The notes under the pieces were generated by a model. The model ran no database searches. It saw only the letters and a list, made by a program, of their open reading frames with translations, and was not told the origin of the DNA. A DNA stretch of 64,000 nucleotides, taken from contig CM076260.1 in the NCBI GenBank assembly GCA_038380795.1, forward strand, positions 2,849,533-2,913,532. The letters run 5' to 3'. The position numbers and the translations under genes are program-made. The DNA comes from Pyrocephalus nanus (lineage: Eukaryota; Chordata; Aves; Passeriformes; Tyrannidae). This document shows positions 20,162-33,367 of the stretch, in pieces (the stretch's first letter is position 1; each line of letters begins with the position of its first letter).

Positions 20162-20758
20162 TTAAATGTGCTTGCAGTGCTTCTTCTTCTTCCTGGGAGC
20201 TCCTTCCACACACTCCTCCACCTCCTCTTTTTGCCTTTTGTGTTTCTTCTTACGGCGTTTCTTCTGCTTTTCCTCCTGGTCCTTCACACCGAGATCCTCC
20301 CCATCAGCTATTCCCACATAAATTTCTCCATGGCCCATATTTTCATCACAGCTGGTGTTTTCCCCTTCGTGCTGCTCTTTATGTTTCCTCTTCTTTTTCC
20401 CTCTGTGACATTCATTTAATGGAGTACCCAGTTCCTCCCCATCTAAACCACCCGTCTCGGGCTCCTTCTCGCAGTGCTCTGTCCTTTCTGCCTCCTCATC
20501 TCTCTTCTGCTTCTTCTTTTTCCTCTTCACTTTGGTTTCCAGCTCTTCCACAGGATCCAAAGCTTCATCAGCTGTTGGGCTGGAATTATCCACCTTTGTT
20601 TCTGGTTCCTTCCGGGATCCTTTCAGCTTTGCCATGCGCTTGGCAAAATACTCCTGCACAGTGAGAACGCTCTTCACTGTGTTGGAACCATCTGCAGGGT
20701 CAGAGAGCCAGCCCTTGCTTTCCTTGTCTTCCTGAGACTCAGGATCAGTGATATCCTC
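20162..20758 (-). CDS. PINX1: PINX1 terminal coding exon (C-terminal half)
   Basis: PINX1 is a G-patch nucleolar protein that binds TERF1 and the telomerase catalytic subunit, inhibits telomerase and takes part in rRNA maturation (family knowledge). The exon starts after a TTCACTTGCAG acceptor in phase 0 and encodes 198 residues to a stop at 20162-20164. Residues 31-46 contain LTVQEYFAKRMAKLK, closely matching the TIQEYFAKRMAALK block I recall from human PINX1. The rest is acidic with several lysine/arginine clusters (KRKKKKQKR, KKRRKKKHKRQK, PRKKKKHCKHI end), typical of the poorly conserved basic tail that carries nucleolar targeting and telomerase-inhibitory activity. The position upstream of SOX7 on the same strand matches the human neighbourhood. 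The N-terminal exons with the G-patch were not found in this window, so the gene is partial here. Confidence 0.9.
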   Translation of the reverse strand, partial: EDITDPESQEDKESKGWLSDPADGSNTVKSVLTVQEYFAKRMAKLKGSRKEPETKVDNSSPTADEALDPVEELETKVKRKKKKQKRDEEAERTEHCEKEPETGGLDGEELGTPLNECHRGKKKRKHKEQHEGENTSCDENMGHGEIYVGIADGEDLGVKDQEEKQKKRRKKKHKRQKEEVEECVEGAPRKKKKHCKHI

Positions 20759-21721
20759 CTGCAAGTGAACAAAGAGAAGCAGGAGTGAGAGTCAGGAATA
20801 ATGGCTTTAAATATAAAGCTGATTTCTGCACGTTAAGAAGAAAAATATTGAAACGCGGTGCTTTGAAAATTAACTGTAAAAGTGTAGGCTTGGGTGGAAG
20901 GGAGGCAGCCCTGATGCAAAAGATGCTGTAGGTTTAGAGGTGGAAGGATGAAAGGCAGCGAGAGAACACAAAACAAGACAATTTTCAGTTGGTTTGAACT
21001 CCTTTTTTAGCCTGCTCCTGTGCAACTCAGGCAGATTGAGTTTACTACCACCACACTCAGTGCCTTACACCCCCTTTACAAAAGCACATGTCTCTGCAAG
21101 ACATAAACCTACAGGAAAAATAATCCAGCACAATCTATTAGCCCGTGGCACAAAGGAAATCCCATGCCTGGCATCCCTCTCCAGCAAAGGGCTCAAGAAC
21201 CAGGGAGCAATCCAGCACTGAGGCATCTCTTCCATCTTATCTGATCCTCTGAAATGTTTGTTTCGCCGCTGCTTCGCTGTCATTGTGTCCCAGATGTTGT
21301 TATTTAAACAGGCTCCATTTGATCACAAGTTATCAGATGGCAAAAACAACATCACAGGTTACATCTTACAAGGCTTCTGCAGACGTGAACTGAGGAGCTG
21401 CTCAACTCTGGTTGCAGGAGAGGAGTTATTAAAAGAGTCTTGTATCTAGAGAGTAAATATACAACTAAAAGCAAAGTATAGCTGTGGAGTGGATGTTTTG
21501 TATGGCACGAAGAGAACTGACTCTGAAAAAGCAACAAATGCAACAAGTTGAAAATATGTAATTTGCTAAATTGTCTGGGATTTACAAAATAAACAAGCCA
21601 AACAGGCAGTTGAAATTAAGGCTTGTTCACATACATACCAAAGCACCCAAAAAAAAAAGCCTTTGTGGCTTTTGCTTGGCAGAAGTCACAAATGACTCTT
21701 GGAAGTGTCCCAGATTTTCAA

Positions 21722-22108
21722 ATAATCACAGGATCATTAAGGTTGGAAACGACCTCCAAGATCATCAGGTTCAACTTGTGACTGATCCCCACCTTGCCAC
21801 ATAGCCCAGAGCACTGAGTGCAACATTCAGTTGTTCCTTGGACACCTCCAGGGATGGGGACTCTACCACCTCCCTGGGCAGCCCCTTCTAATGCTTGAAA
21901 ACTGTTTCCATGAAGAAATTCCTCCTGATGTCCAACTTGAACCTCCCCTGGCACAGCTTGAGGCTGTTTCCTCTCAACCTGTCCCTTGTTTCCTGGGAGC
22001 AGAGCTTGATCTCCCTCCTGTCAGGGAGTTGTGGGGAGCAAAAAGGTCCCTCCTGAGCCTCCTTTTCTCCAGGCTGAGCCCCCTCAGCTCCCTCAGCTCA
22101 AAATTTTA
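21722..22108 (-). mobile_element. CR1 fragment
   Basis: Tail AATCACAGGATCATTAAGGTTGG, then CTTCTAATGCTTGAAAAC and CCAGGCTGAGCCCCCTCAGC blocks. Reverse orientation. Confidence 0.93.
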
Positions 22109-23059
22109 TTTTTAATCCTTGTTCACACTGCAGGTAACCAAACAGCCCCCTCTGGATGGGAAAAGCTGAGCAGATCAGGTTGGAGTGGAATCCTCACCAA
22201 CATCTGCCCTACAACCTGTTCTTGAAAGGGAGCTAAACCACAGCTATTACAGCCAAACAGGGTGAGTATGACTGAGATAATTCCCTGGTTTTCCATTCAT
22301 AAATGCACAGAGAGATAAGAGCATCCACTCTGCCCACGCATCCTGAATGTGAACTGGAGGGACTATAAAACACCACCAAATCAGGGCAGCAATATTTTAC
22401 AGCCACTTTCACTGCCATAAACTGATACCCAGGGAAGGCCAGCAGAGAACTGGGAGATATAAACCCACTTATCTGCACACTTTACAGTTATTGCACGATG
22501 GTGGAGATAAGTGAGCTGGTTCTCTTCGGGGCATCGTTAAACTTGCTGCCTGAAGTGGGGTTTATCAGGGTTTGGGAGGAAGGTTTTCCAGGTCTGACTC
22601 CTTCTGCATCCATAACCCTTTACTCACATCAGCAGGAATGCAAAAATTGGTGTCATTAGTGATGCATTACGAGTGGATTTCCTCATACATCTGCTTTCAG
22701 GAGAGCTGTTCCAGTGGAACGAAAGTAAGGCTGCACTTGAGATTCCAGGAATGTTTGTGTGGGCACTTATCAAAATCAGGTACTTTTCTTGTAGGAATAT
22801 GTTGTAGTGTTCCTGCAGGTTTATGGAGTAACTGAAACTATTTGACTTCTGGCAGAGAAGCCTGCAAAAGAGATGTTGAACATGGGGAAAAACAGGATGT
22901 GTCCACACACATCCACATACAGGTGACATTTGAAAGGGGAGCTGCAGCAGAAGTTTGACGAGACAGAATTCCCAGGATAAATGGCTTGAGCTATGCTCAG
23001 AGTAACACTGGTTTTAATAAGACCTACCTCCTAGCCCAGCAAGCACAGAATCCCAGTCC

Positions 23060-23860
23060 ATCACTGAATCATGGAAAAGACCTCCAAGATCCTCAAGTCC
23101 AACCTGTGCCCCACCCCAAACTTGTCACTCAGCCCAGAGCACTGGGTACCACATCCTTGGATGTGTCCAGGGATAGGGACTCCACCACCTCCCTGGGCAG
23201 CCCCTTCCAATGCCTGACAACCCCTTTCCATGAAGAAATCCTTCCTGATGTCCAACCTGAACCTTCCCTGGCACAGCTTGAGGCTGTTTCCTCTCATCCT
23301 GTCCCTTGTTCTCTGGGAGCAGAGCCTGACCCACCCCCTGGCTCCCCACTCCTGTCAGGGAGTTGCAGAGCCAGAAGGTCCCCCCTGAGCCTCCTTTTCT
23401 CCAGGCTGAGCCCCCCCAGCTCCCTCAGCCACTCCTGCTGCTCCAGCCCCTTCCCCAGCTCTGTTCCCTTCCCTGCACAGGCTCCAGCCCCTCAGTGTCT
23501 CTCTTGTCTGAGGGGTCCAGAACTGCCCCCAGCCCTGGAGGTGCCCCAGCAGTGCCAGCACAGGGTGGGCACTGCCCTGGCTCTGCTGCCACACTACTGC
23601 TGATACAATCCAGGTGCCATTGGCCTCCTTGGCCAGCTGGGCACACCCTGTCTTGTGTTCAGCTGCTGTCAACCAGCAGCATCAGGTTCTTTTTCAGCTT
23701 TCCAGCCACTCTGCCCCAGCCTGGAGCTGCAGGGGTTTGTTGTGATGACCAAGTGCAGGACCTGGCTCTTGGCCCTGTTGACTCTCACACCACTGGCCCG
23801 TGGATCCAGCAGATCCAGACCTGCTGCCCTGCTAAAGCACAGTGAAACAGGACATTTTCC
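23060..23860 (-). mobile_element. Longest CR1 copy in the window (ORF2 C-terminus plus 3' UTR)
   Basis: About 800 bp. The minus strand carries, in broken frames, the end of the CR1 reverse-transcriptase ORF. A VNRAKSQVLHLV-like segment and an AQLAKEANGTW segment correspond to the CR1 CAQVAKKANG region. The ELGGLSLEKRRLRGDL-equivalent region follows, then the 3' UTR. Frameshifts and stops make it non-functional. Confidence 0.92.
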
Positions 23861-25234
23861 CTCTACCCACAGCAGGATTTGGACACCCTGGATTGCAAAA
23901 GGGCAAACAGTCTCCCAGGTTTTCAGCCTGAACAGTTTCCCTCCCCACCCCAAGATGTAAAACGCACTTGGGACCAAGAACACCAGATACCCCCTGGCCA
24001 ACCAGGAAAGGATTTTCTCATTCCCTTGGTGACTTCAAGGCCTGACAACTTAATTACTGTAATTGAAGGCAAATATTACTTGAACTCTACGCGTTTCTTT
24101 TTATAAAATACATTAGGCATAAAAACAAATGTTCCTTTGGTTAAGCAGAGGAGTTCAGAAGGTTTGCACGAGCCCAGAAAATAAGAACCTTGCTCAGAAA
24201 CTCCTTTATTGATAAGAATTTTAATAACCACGGGCCACTGAGCACAGAACTAACAGGGCATGGAGACAAGCAAAGAGGTGCCAACCCTAGAAAACCTCTG
24301 GGTTTAGGAGAAGCTTATGTAAAACCATAAATCACCTGGAAGGGCTGTTAAATGCCAAAGTGTTCCCACTTCCGTGATGTACCTGTCCTAGTAGCCATGG
24401 GAACCCTGCTGAACTCCAAACATGGCTTTTCTCTAACCTCCCTCAGTTTATGCAATTCCCCTCCCTCCCCCCGACCCAACATACACATAGAAAAAAATTC
24501 CAACAAAAATAAGAAATGTATCCTTAAATGTGCCTTGTGCTGCTGCAACTTCTGAAAAGCAGTTTTTCACAAGATAAGGGCACTCCTATACCCCTAAAAA
24601 AATGATGATCATGTAAAAGGGAAAGAGGAATTGTGCTGTAACTGGTGGAAAACCTGAAAATTTGGGCTTTGGAGCTCCATGAGTTCCAAAATTGCCAGTG
24701 AAAAAGTTCCGAAAATATGAATTAAAAGGAATTGGGAATCCTGGTCTCTGGGGAATTGGTGGGATGGTTCCAAGCAGGAGAAAACAACTGCCTGAAACGT
24801 GATGTTAAATGTGGAATGATTAGGAGGAAACAATAGGAAAATTCAAGGAGAGGTTGGGAAGGGCACAGGAAAAGATGAAGGTCAATTACAGCCAGAAGTC
24901 CCCTGTAAATATCATCTGTTTATGTAATTAAATGTATGGAAAATAATCTGAAGGACATAAAGCACTTTATGTACTGCCGTGTTTGCTTCACTTGCTGATT
25001 AAATCATTAAGTCAGGACACTAAACTTATAGAGGGGAAATCCTGGTTCCCTTGAATCCTGCAGGATCAGGATTGCATCTCCAAGGCATCACACTCTGAAA
25101 CTACCTTCCAGCCACAGTTATTTAGAGAAAGAAAAAATAGAGGATTATGATTAATTATCAAAGCAATTCACATCACATCATGAAAACAGCCTGGCAAGAG
25201 CAGAAGGCTGAAGTGGAGACACCTCATGAAACCC

Positions 25235-25335
25235 AAGCTGGTCTAGTGGAAGGTTCCCTGCTCGTGCAAGGGGGTTGAAATGAGATGATCTTTAAGGTCC
25301 CTTCCAACACAAACCATTCTGTGATTCAATGATAA
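25235..25335 (+). mobile_element. CR1 fragment (3' end)
   Basis: CTGGTCTAGTGGAAGGTTCC, GATGATCTTTAAGGTCCCTTCC and a CATTCTGTGATTCAATGAT tail. Confidence 0.92.
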
Positions 25336-26582
25336 TTAATATTCAAAAAGTAAAACTGCACCTGCATGTTACTCTGGGAGGAAAAGTGAGGTAGAACCAA
25401 CCAGCAAAGCAAGGGTTGTCGGTACATGAGCAACAGAAGCAGCTTGGGTTAATTCAGAGACTCTTCAGAATGCAAGTATGTCTTTTCTAGCACTTAAAAG
25501 CTTAGAATAGGGGAATAAAAAAATCTCCTATCCCATCTCAGATATGCTTTGTATGAACTGCTGTTATTTAAGCCTTTGCTTCCTCATTCTAATTCACACC
25601 AGTTTTGTGAGCTCCAATTCACAAAAATGACACAAAAGGCAAAGGCAGAATAAATCTAAACTCTAATTTCAGTAGATTCTCACTTAAATGGGCTGGATGA
25701 AGAACATGGAGCCTGAATAACCTGGAAAACACATGATAGATAATTCATAGCTTTACAATGCAACCACCCCTTCCTGGCTGAACCACAGCCATCACCTACT
25801 TTCTGGTTGAGAAAGTGTAACAATAAGATTAAGATAATCCAGTTGTGTTCCTGCTGCTTCAGATCCTCCCCCCAGAGGGGCTTTGGGATGACCCCCATGC
25901 AGTGCAAAAAAGCAAACAGGACTGAGGGAATCCCTGAATCCTTCTAACCCAGGAATGGCTGCAGGTTATTCCTGGAGAGCCACTCTGGAGCTCTGCAGAC
26001 ATCAGTGAGGACAGAGCCTTGCCTGAAGGAGCTGACAACTTCGAGTTAAGTATGAGCATAAACATTTGGATTGGGATCAAACAGGCAAGAGAGTGAACAA
26101 AGACTTGTAGCATGATGAGGGTAAGCAGGATTAAAATAAATACATGCATAAATAAGGCCCCATACCATCAGTTTCTGAACTCAATTCTGGCTCCAGGGCA
26201 GGTACTCAGAAGGCTCTGATGGTTTTAATTCACCTGCAGACAGCATTTTATGAAAAACTATTGATAACAGGCTTCCAGTAGAGAAAGGGCTGATGCAAAG
26301 GGAAAATGGGACAATCTTTCTGGTGCTCATGAGGAAAAGGACAAGCAGCAGCAGATGTAAATCACCCACATGAAACATCAGTAGGAGAAATCAGTAGGTA
26401 TGTGAAGCCTCAACAACCACTGGGAGTCTCAACCTCTGAAAACAACTCAGAAACAACTCCCAGGAAAGCATTAGGTACAGTTAATCCTTGCTTGGAATGG
26501 AAAATGGAGGATCCCCAGGAACATCTCCCAGCCCTGCAATGCTTTAAAAACTTAAACAGGGATCCAGTTTGACCTCCAGGTA

Positions 26583-26680
26583 ATCACAGAATTGTTAAGG
26601 TTGGAAAAGTCCTCTAGTTGAAACATTCCCCTGAACTGCCAAGGCCACCCCATGTCCCCAAGTGCCACACCTGCAATTTC
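26583..26680 (-). mobile_element. CR1 short fragment
   Basis: AATCACAGAATTGTTAAGGTTGG tail and CTGCCAAGGCCACCCCATGTCC. Reverse orientation. Confidence 0.88.
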
Positions 26681-27337
26681 TGGGTTTTGTTGACTGGTAT
26701 TTTAACCACCAGGGCACCTCACAGAGCCATAGCAAGGTGTCATTTCACTACTATTTCTCCTGAGTGCCAATAAAGCAATGAATCCACCCAGGGGGAAATG
26801 GAATGAAAATCCTGAGTGTCTAATGCCTGTAAGACACAGAACACTTTTAAAAAGGACAAGTTGCAATCACTACAGGGAAGCACTTTCCTGACTCCATTAA
26901 AATAAGCTCTGTGTTAGAAGACACTGAAAAATCAGCTGCTGTCTTGCAGTTGATAGCAACTGCTACACTCCACAGGAACTATCAGCTCTGTCTCCAACCC
27001 AGCAAGGACAAGGAGAGAGGTTAGGAAGTAATTAATGGAAAAGGGACAAGGAAAAATTTTTTTAAAAAATCCAACTGTTCTTCCATGGAATTAAGAAGAT
27101 CCATTTTGGCTACACCAAACAGGTTTCTCCTCTTGCAGCTAAAAAGCAAAGGAATTTTATTATAGTGATTCTTTGCATAGAATAATTTGGGGGTTATTAA
27201 CAGAATCTTTGACCTCTGGAGGTCTCCAGGCTGGAGCAGGACTGTTGTCAGCACTAGACCAGGTCAGTTTTTGTAGTGGAATCATGGAAACCCCTAAAGA
27301 CAGAGGTTCCACCGTCCTTCAGGACACCCAAATTGTG

Positions 27338-27465
27338 ATCATGGAAGCACAGAATGATTTGGTTTGGAAGGGACCTTAAAGTTTATCTCATTCCAACCCC
27401 CTGCCATGGGCAGGGACACTTTTCACTATCCCAGGTTGTCCAACCTGGCCTTGGATGTGGCACCA
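27338..27465 (-). mobile_element. CR1 fragment (3' end)
   Basis: CACAGAATGATTTGGTTTGG, CCTGCCATGGGCAGGGACAC and GTTGTCCAACCTGGCCTTGG. Reverse orientation. Confidence 0.9.
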
Positions 27466-28122
27466 TATCCTAGTGAGGAGGTTTTATTGCCACATAACAG
27501 CACCCATTTCATTCCACTGCATAAATCTATAGGTGCTTGGTTTTTAAGTACATTTACATTGCACTTGCTGATTCCATTTTTTATTTCAGTTTTAAACTCT
27601 GTGGTGATGAGTTTCTTTTAGAACTATATTCAAATTCTCCCAGGTTTTCTTGTAATTCTGTTTTATATTTGTGCCAAAAGCTCATCCTGTACCTCAGAAA
27701 GGGGCCAATTTTAGCATTTTTCCTTCATTCTTGTAATTCAGACAATATAAAGCCACCACCTCTCTTGCTGAATGCAATCTCTCGATATCCAAAATGCCAT
27801 TTGTTTGTCATCTAAACAACACATTTTTAGTGTTTTAGGATGTGTTGGATCCCAGCCTGTTCCCATCAATGAAACAGGAGCTGTAACACTCAGCCAGGTT
27901 TTGCCTTCAGCCTGCAAACAACAGGGGAACAGGAAACAACAGGGTTGCAAAAGTGCAAGGGATTAAATTTTGGCCAGAGCCTTGATTACAACGACAGCCA
28001 TGGGGATTCATTCCAGCTGTCATTAGCAGATCCTGGGCAGTCCACAGCACCTGTACTTCCAGTGGCAGCTTGGGAACCCTGTGTTGCACAGACTTCCTTC
28101 TACTGTTCTTCCACTTTTCAGG

Positions 28123-28143
28123 AAAAAAAAAAAAAAAAAAAAA
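28123..28143. repeat. A21 homopolymer
   Basis: An uninterrupted A-run with no retrogene recognisable upstream of it. Confidence 0.9.
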
Positions 28144-28952
28144 GCATTTATCGAAGTTTTAGCACAACAAAACCCAGGAGCTGAGGAGAAGGGGGAACAC
28201 ACACCATGAGGCAGCACCCAAGAGGTGCAGAAGGCACGTGGGGGAAAGGGTTAAAAACTCAGCACAGGGGCAGAGAAAACCTTTTTCATCTCTTGAGAGC
28301 CCCTTAGATATCCTTGTGACATCCCATTTCACTGCTAAGCCCAGCAAAACCTCTGCTCCTCCGCATTTCCCTGCAAATTACATCTGTGCCTTCCACCGAG
28401 CATAAACAAACCCAAAGGAAGAGATTTCCCCAAGGATCTCTCTATTGGCACAGCACAGAGATCCAAACACAGTGACTTCATCTTCCCAGAAGCACCTGAA
28501 TCAGTTCTAACCGTCCCGTTCTCACCTCGAATAACAGAGGAAGTAAGTCCAGCAAAGCGAGCACGGGACTGGGAAGGTCACGTTTCCCAAGTTCTCTTCC
28601 TGGCTGGTGGGAAAGCCTGGAGAAGTTATTCCCTCCAGCTCTGGCACAGCTTATCAAAGCACAGAATGTGCCTGATCAACTGGATGAAACTTGCAGCAGA
28701 GCTTCAGGAGTTTCATTAAGTGTTTGGGAAGTGCTTGGGGAGCCATCAGAGAGGGATCCCAGATGGATCCCAAGGGCACTGGGCAAGGACGGAATAACCC
28801 CGCTGTTCCTCTCAAATGGCTCTGCCATGGGCTGGGACACCCAAGAGAGAACACACACAGCACCACTTTTCTGTTCTGTGATCTACCTGTACAGAACCAA
28901 ATCATCAAGAGACTCTCAAATACAGTATTTCAAAGGATTGGGCAGGAGTATA

Positions 28953-29535
28953 ATTATGGAATCCCAGAATGGTTTGGGTTGGAAGAGACCTGCAGGATCA
29001 TTTTGTTCCAACCTCCTGCCACGGGCAGGGACACCTTCTACTAGCCAAGGTTGTTCCAAGCCCTGTCCAAACCTGGCCTTGGACACTTCCAGGGATCCAG
29101 GGGCAGCCACAGCTTCTCTGGGCAACCTGTGCCAGGGCCTCACCACCCTCCCAGCCAACAATTCCTTTCCAATCTCCCATCTAACTCTGCCCTCTGCCAG
29201 TGGGAAGCCATTCCCCCTTTTCCTGTTCCTCCATCCCTTGTCCCAAGTCCCTCTCCAGCTTTCCTGGAGCCCCTTTAGGCTCTGGAAGGGGCTCTAAGCT
29301 CTCCCTGGATCCTTCTCTTCTCCAGGTGAACCCCCCCAGCTCTCCCAGCCTGGCTCCAGAGCAGAGGGGCTCCAGCCCTCGGAGCATCTCCGTGGCCTCC
29401 TCTGGACTCTCTCCAGCAGCTCCACGTCCTTGTGCTGTTGTTCCCCAGGGCTGGAGGCAGCTCTGCAGGTGGGGTCTCACCTGAGGGGGCAAAGGGGCAG
29501 AATCCCCCCCTCCCCTGCTGCCCACACTGTGGGAT
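28953..29535 (-). mobile_element. CR1 fragment (~580 bp)
   Basis: Tail CCCAGAATGGTTTGGGTTGG, then the 3' UTR and the CTCCTCTGGACTCTCTCCAG and GGTGGGGTCTCACCTGAG blocks of the ORF2 end. Reverse orientation. Confidence 0.94.
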
Positions 29536-32294
29536 GAGCCCAGGCTGTAAATCAGTGTAGTTTATCCTGTAGGCAGCTGCTAATCAGGATTTGGAAGACA
29601 AAACCCTCCTTGGTTCTTGAGTTCAGGATTTTTAACTGCTCCACAGACACAGAAGAACTGAATGAACCACAAGAGCAGCCAAATTGTGAATACAAGAAAA
29701 GGGCTCTGAAGATTTCAAATGCCAAGATAAGCCAAGAGAAAGGATGCAATAAAAACCATTGGAAGTACCCAGAGGAGAAAAAGGAGTTCTGGTAGCAATT
29801 CCAAGAGCAAGCACAGGAGAATCTCAGCCTGGCTTCTGGCAGAGGAAACCACAAGTGCCTTGAAATCTGAAAATAACACCTGCCCATGTAAAACTCCTCT
29901 TCCAGCTCTTTTCTAATAATAAATGTAGAAAAGCAGATCTGTGTATGAATAAAGTGCTTCTAGGAGCATTCATGCAGATGATTTAAACCAAACCTTCCCC
30001 TTCCCCTTAGAAAATGCCTCTCAAAAGGAAAATACACACTTGAAACTCTTCTGTTTCTCTGCTCTGAGAGGGTGAAATGCTGGAGAGCTGATCCAAGCAT
30101 CGAAACCAGCTCAGAGCTCTGGGCAAGGGGACAGACATTTCCTGTTTTTCAGTCCCAGCAGTGGCTGAGGAGCTGCTGAGAAATACCTTGTGTCACTTTT
30201 TAGTCCCTTTTTAGTGTGCCTTGGTTCCTTTCCTCTGAGCAGGTGTGAAGGGGCATTCACAGCACAGGAAAATGAATCAGAACATCAAAATTTGGAGCAG
30301 CAGAGACCACAAATACCAGCAGGGCCCTCCTGTGCAGACTAAAGGACAGATGCAGAAACACAAGATAAACGGCAAGAGAGAGAAATAAATTTACAATACA
30401 ACAGCATGGATGTGTATACACATTTTTTACTTCTGCCCCATCTATAAGGGTCTGAAGAAAGGAGTCTGTGTGAGGAAAGGGTTTTATTTTACAAGGAGTA
30501 TCACTCCTGCAGTGCACCTACAGTTCATATGGATCTCATCCTTGTTTTTAAGGATTCCCACAGTACAGCCCCTATGTGACTATAACCCAGCCAGGTACAA
30601 TCTCCCTGCTGCCTTTTTTTCATGAATTCTTGCATTTCTTCTTCATTTCTGCCTTCAGTTTTGGTGCTTCCTTAAACAACTACTCCGACAAGTCAGCTCC
30701 TCTGATCAACTCCAATTAGGATTCATCCTCTCCCCCAGAACCAGCCCAGCTCTTCTCCTCCAAGCTTCCTGATGCTGCTCCCGTGTTTTCACTAACCACG
30801 TTCCCCGTGTCCTACCTTATCCTCTTCCCATCTGAGATGTGTAACATCCTGCCCTTGTTCTGTCCATCATTCCACTGGAAGCTCTCTGGGGAAGCAATTA
30901 GCCCACTTGTGAGCACTCTATAACATAATTAACAAATAATAACCACTGAGAAATGTAGGCCAAAAAAGCAAAGTTATCACAGCACCATTTCTGCAGAGAC
31001 TTGTATTGTTCTGTGCTCACTGGCAGCTTCCAAGTTCCTGGAGGCAAATTTTAAAACTCCCAAGCAGCACAAAAGCAAAAGGTGAGCGCTGACATAAAAT
31101 GTTCTGGCTTTATTTGGATTTACAGGCTTTGCTGCTTTTCCACGCTCATTAACACCACCAGCTCTTAAGTATTTACACAGAACACTGCAATAAATTTCAG
31201 AACTGGAGGTGAAAGGCTCGTAATTTGGGTCTAAATTAATTTTGGCAAGGAGAGTATGAAAGGAAGGAAAGACAGGATGACTGTAACCACGAGCAAGATG
31301 CAACACAGACGTTGCAATGACATCATTTGGTGTGAAAAAACTACTCAAGGAGGCAAAGACAGAACCTCCCTGTTGGGTATTTATCCACACACTCCACAAC
31401 AACCAGTAAGGAATAGCAACAGTTATCCAGGAAAGCCTAAAAACTCCCTCTTATTTCAGCAGGAAACAAAATATTTTCCAATTCCTGAGGCTTCCTACTG
31501 CAAAAAGAAGCTCTTCCAGCGTCTTGCACACTTGCTAGAAAGTGTAACAAGCCCTGGGTAACACTTTAATGCCGCCTCTATCCCCTTGATGCTGAAAAAT
31601 AAGTCTGGCTGTTAAGGTGCCAAAGCAATTAGAGAAAGGTTTCTAATACAGTGAAGTAGAATTCCCACTTCATGGGGAGCTGGGGAGCTAAGGAAGAATA
31701 AAGGAGGATGAAAAAGGAGAAGAAAAGGATAGATTGGAGTGGTTATTGGGATGAAGAAAGGTGGCCCTTGGAATGTACAGAGGAAGACTAATGTGATTAC
31801 ACCTCTAAATTTCTCAGCCCTGAATGTGCCAGCAATGATGACTGTACTCTGAAACACTGATTTTAGATCCACCCATCACTGATCCTGTCCTGAAACACCA
31901 CATTCAGGTGGTCCCTGCTGAGAACAGGATAATGAACGGAACATTTGGGGGAAACCTGTCATGGAGCAGTTGGCACTAATTTCTGGGCAATCCCCTGGGG
32001 ACTACAAGTGCCAGCACGGACTTGTAGCCTGAGCGAGATGGGGCACATTTGCTGTGACTTGTGACAAGGACTTTTGATGGTCACTTTGTGAAATCTGCAG
32101 TTTTTGGCAGAACTTTGGCGCTGGCAACCTGTGGAACAACTCACCTGGTTTAACCCAAGCAAGCAGGTCATTTGAGGAGAGAACAGCTCAGATCAGCACG
32201 TGCAGTGCCTACGTTTCCAAGCCTGTTTTGATGGCAAAGAATGTCTTAATTATCCAAGAGAAGAAGACAGGTCTTGTCCTTCAAAACTGACGGC

Positions 32295-32365
32295 AGAGGG
32301 ATTGGAACTACATGATCTTTAAGGTCCCTTCCAACCCAAACTATTCTGTGATTTGATGATCCATT
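32295..32365 (+). mobile_element. CR1 short fragment (3' end)
   Basis: GATTGGAACTACATGATCTTTAAGGTCCC and an ACTATTCTGTGATTTGATGAT tail. Confidence 0.88.
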
Positions 32366-32639
32366 AACACTGAGGCAGTTTGTAGCCTCACAGTCTGTGT
32401 CTTAGCTCAGCTTTTCTGCTCGTGGGCAATCCAGCCCTGATCTCCCAAGCATTAGAGGTGGAAACATTTGGTTTATTTGTGTTTCACATCCATATCTGTC
32501 CAGACTGCTCTGGAGTTTACATCAGTTTCCTCTCCTGGGAGTAAAGAGCCTGATTTTCCACCTTCAAACCCATCCTTGGACTGTATTTCCCTTGGCTTTC
32601 TTTTCAAGCCCAACCTTTGTGTTTCTGCTCCGCTTTTAA

Positions 32640-32786
32640 CAGAACCATGGAATGGTTTGGGTTAGAAGGGACCTTAAAGCTCATTTCATTCCACCCCCCT
32701 GCCATGAGCAGGGACACCTTCCACCAGCCCAAGTTGCTCCAAGCCCTGTCCTAACTGGCCTTGAACATTTCCAGGGATGCTTCCCT
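32640..32786 (-). mobile_element. CR1 fragment ending at a poly(T) tract
   Basis: ACCATGGAATGGTTTGGGTT tail, CCTGCCATGAGCAGGGACACC and GGCCTTGAACATTTCCAGG. The 5'-truncation point abuts a T26 run. Confidence 0.92.
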
Positions 32787-32788
32787 TC

Positions 32789-32814
32789 TTTTTTTTTTTT
32801 TTTTTTTTTTTTTT
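32789..32814. repeat. T26 homopolymer
   Basis: Uninterrupted T-run directly beside the truncated end of a CR1 copy. Confidence 0.9.
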
Positions 32815-33367
32815 AGTTTTGGTGATGACTGCTTCTCTAATTTTGACCTGGGTGAGTTTTAAAGGCACACATCTTTCATTACACTAAGTATTATCTTTGT
32901 GCTGCTGCATAAAGATTGAGCAGCAATGCAGAAAAAAAATTACAATGAGAAAATCCCCGTGCCTGTAATTCCAAATAGATTTCCTAGGATTTTATTATTA
33001 ACACGTTCTTTAATGCCTTAAGGGGAGAGAGGTGCTCTGTGGTTGCCCAGTGAACCACACAACCTGTGCCCCAAGGGACTTGCAGGTTAAAGCCCTGAGT
33101 GGGTACAAAACAATCCAAGTAATTGCCAGGAAGGCAATCCCACAGGCAGCCTGGGTGTTCCAAGCTGGAACATCTCCTGGCACAGGAACTTTGAAAAAGG
33201 AGTGGGAATGGGATGCTTTATCCCAGCTTAACAGCAAAGTGCTCCAGGAATAGGCAGCCAAATGAACACTCAGGAGGAAGTGTCAGATTAAAGGAAAGAC
33301 CAATTTGTTCCCAATGTCTCACTTGCTTCTGTTGCTCTGTGGTTTACAAGGAAGCAAAGGCAGAGAA

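Noticed and set aside
20051..20664. Plus-strand frames rich in leucine, phenylalanine and serine opposite PINX1
   Set aside because: Antisense of the lysine/glutamate-rich PINX1 exon, so apparent hydrophobic segments are artefacts.
23060..23860. Possible intact CR1 reverse transcriptase
   Set aside because: Only the ORF2 C-terminus is present and frames are interrupted. No catalytic domain in the window.
25680..25907. HNWI-containing minus frame considered as the PINX1 DNWIAHQDDF exon
   Set aside because: Only four residues agree and flanking residues and splice sites do not fit.
28123..28143. Poly(A) tail of a processed pseudogene
   Set aside because: No coding-like or gene-like sequence lies directly upstream on either strand and no target-site duplication was seen.
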